Below the pieces are notes generated by a model. That model had not been told where the DNA came from and searched no databases. It was given only the letters and a program-made list of their open reading frames with translations. A stretch of DNA of 49,501 nt, from the NCBI GenBank assembly GCA_019752635.1, contig JAIELX010000113.1, forward strand, positions 1 to 49,501, read 5' to 3'. Position numbers and translations under genes: made by a program. The stretch is from Candidatus Obscuribacterales bacterium (GTDB lineage Bacteria > Cyanobacteriota > Vampirovibrionia > Obscuribacterales > Obscuribacteraceae). Shown piece after piece: positions 49,481 to 49,501 of the stretch (position 1 is its first letter; every line of letters begins with the position of its first letter).

Positions 49481-49501
49481 ATTTACGAGCCTTTATTTGC
49501 G

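Noticed and set aside
1..49501. tRNA, rRNA, insertion sequence or prophage genes
   Set aside because: Looked for T-loop-like GTTCRANNC segments with acceptor pairing, transposase or integrase motifs and direct-repeat borders; none was convincing.

Overview
The window reads as bacterial chromosome from a free-living or host-loose Gram-negative-type bacterium with a large envelope and signalling repertoire. MurE carries the DNPR motif of meso-diaminopimelate-adding enzymes, menaquinone is made by the futalosine route (MqnD), and there are DUF4388, COG2509 oxidoreductase, GT-C membrane glycosyltransferase, atypical membrane Ser/Thr kinases and very large low-complexity secreted proteins. Base composition looks moderately GC-rich throughout. 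This mix would fit the non-photosynthetic sister lineage of Cyanobacteria (Vampirovibrionia/Melainabacteria, Obscuribacterales-like), but no marker here proves it. I saw no tRNA, rRNA, CRISPR array, insertion sequence, integrase or phage gene, so the region looks like resident chromosome.

Layout. 1-1.6 kb: two small secreted proteins on the minus strand (one cut by the window edge) and a TPR protein. 2.2-4.7 kb: a coiled-coil protein converging on a GT20 trehalose-phosphate-synthase-like gene, with a shared hairpin between them. 5.6-8.6 kb: a REC-PAS-histidine kinase overlapping a NarL-type regulator, facing a degenerate stand-alone receiver. 8.9-12.7 kb: divergent recD2 and rarA (DNA repair and fork maintenance). 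12.8-18.0 kb: three tandem paralogous Ser/Thr kinases with membrane-embedded N-termini. 18.1-21.4 kb: two unrelated zinc-metalloprotease genes, the second with a 27-bp tandem repeat tract. 21.5-23.3 kb: mqnD and a secreted helical protein.

23.6-38.8 kb is the most striking part: a 1142-residue disordered protein with a C-terminal LysM-like domain, divergent from a single 11-kb reading frame coding a secreted protein of about 3670 residues. That protein has a haemagglutinin-like N-terminus, collagen-like and PGRS-like glycine tracts, a long nested-repeat beta-solenoid with a period near 37 residues and a higher-order period near 113 residues, and a C-terminal FecR-like region. It is bounded by a strong terminator.

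38.9-49.5 kb holds envelope and housekeeping genes: a small secreted protein, a peptidoglycan amidase, a GT-C glycosyltransferase, a COG2509 flavoprotein, a polysaccharide deacetylase overlapping an acyltransferase, a DUF4388 protein, murE, and rpmA-rplU behind a recognisable promoter. A plausible common theme is cell-envelope building and surface display: peptidoglycan synthesis and trimming (murE, amidase, deacetylase, LysM protein), lipid and glycan transfer, secreted proteases and a giant surface fibre. The kinases and two-component proteins may supply the sensing side, but that link is inference from proximity only.
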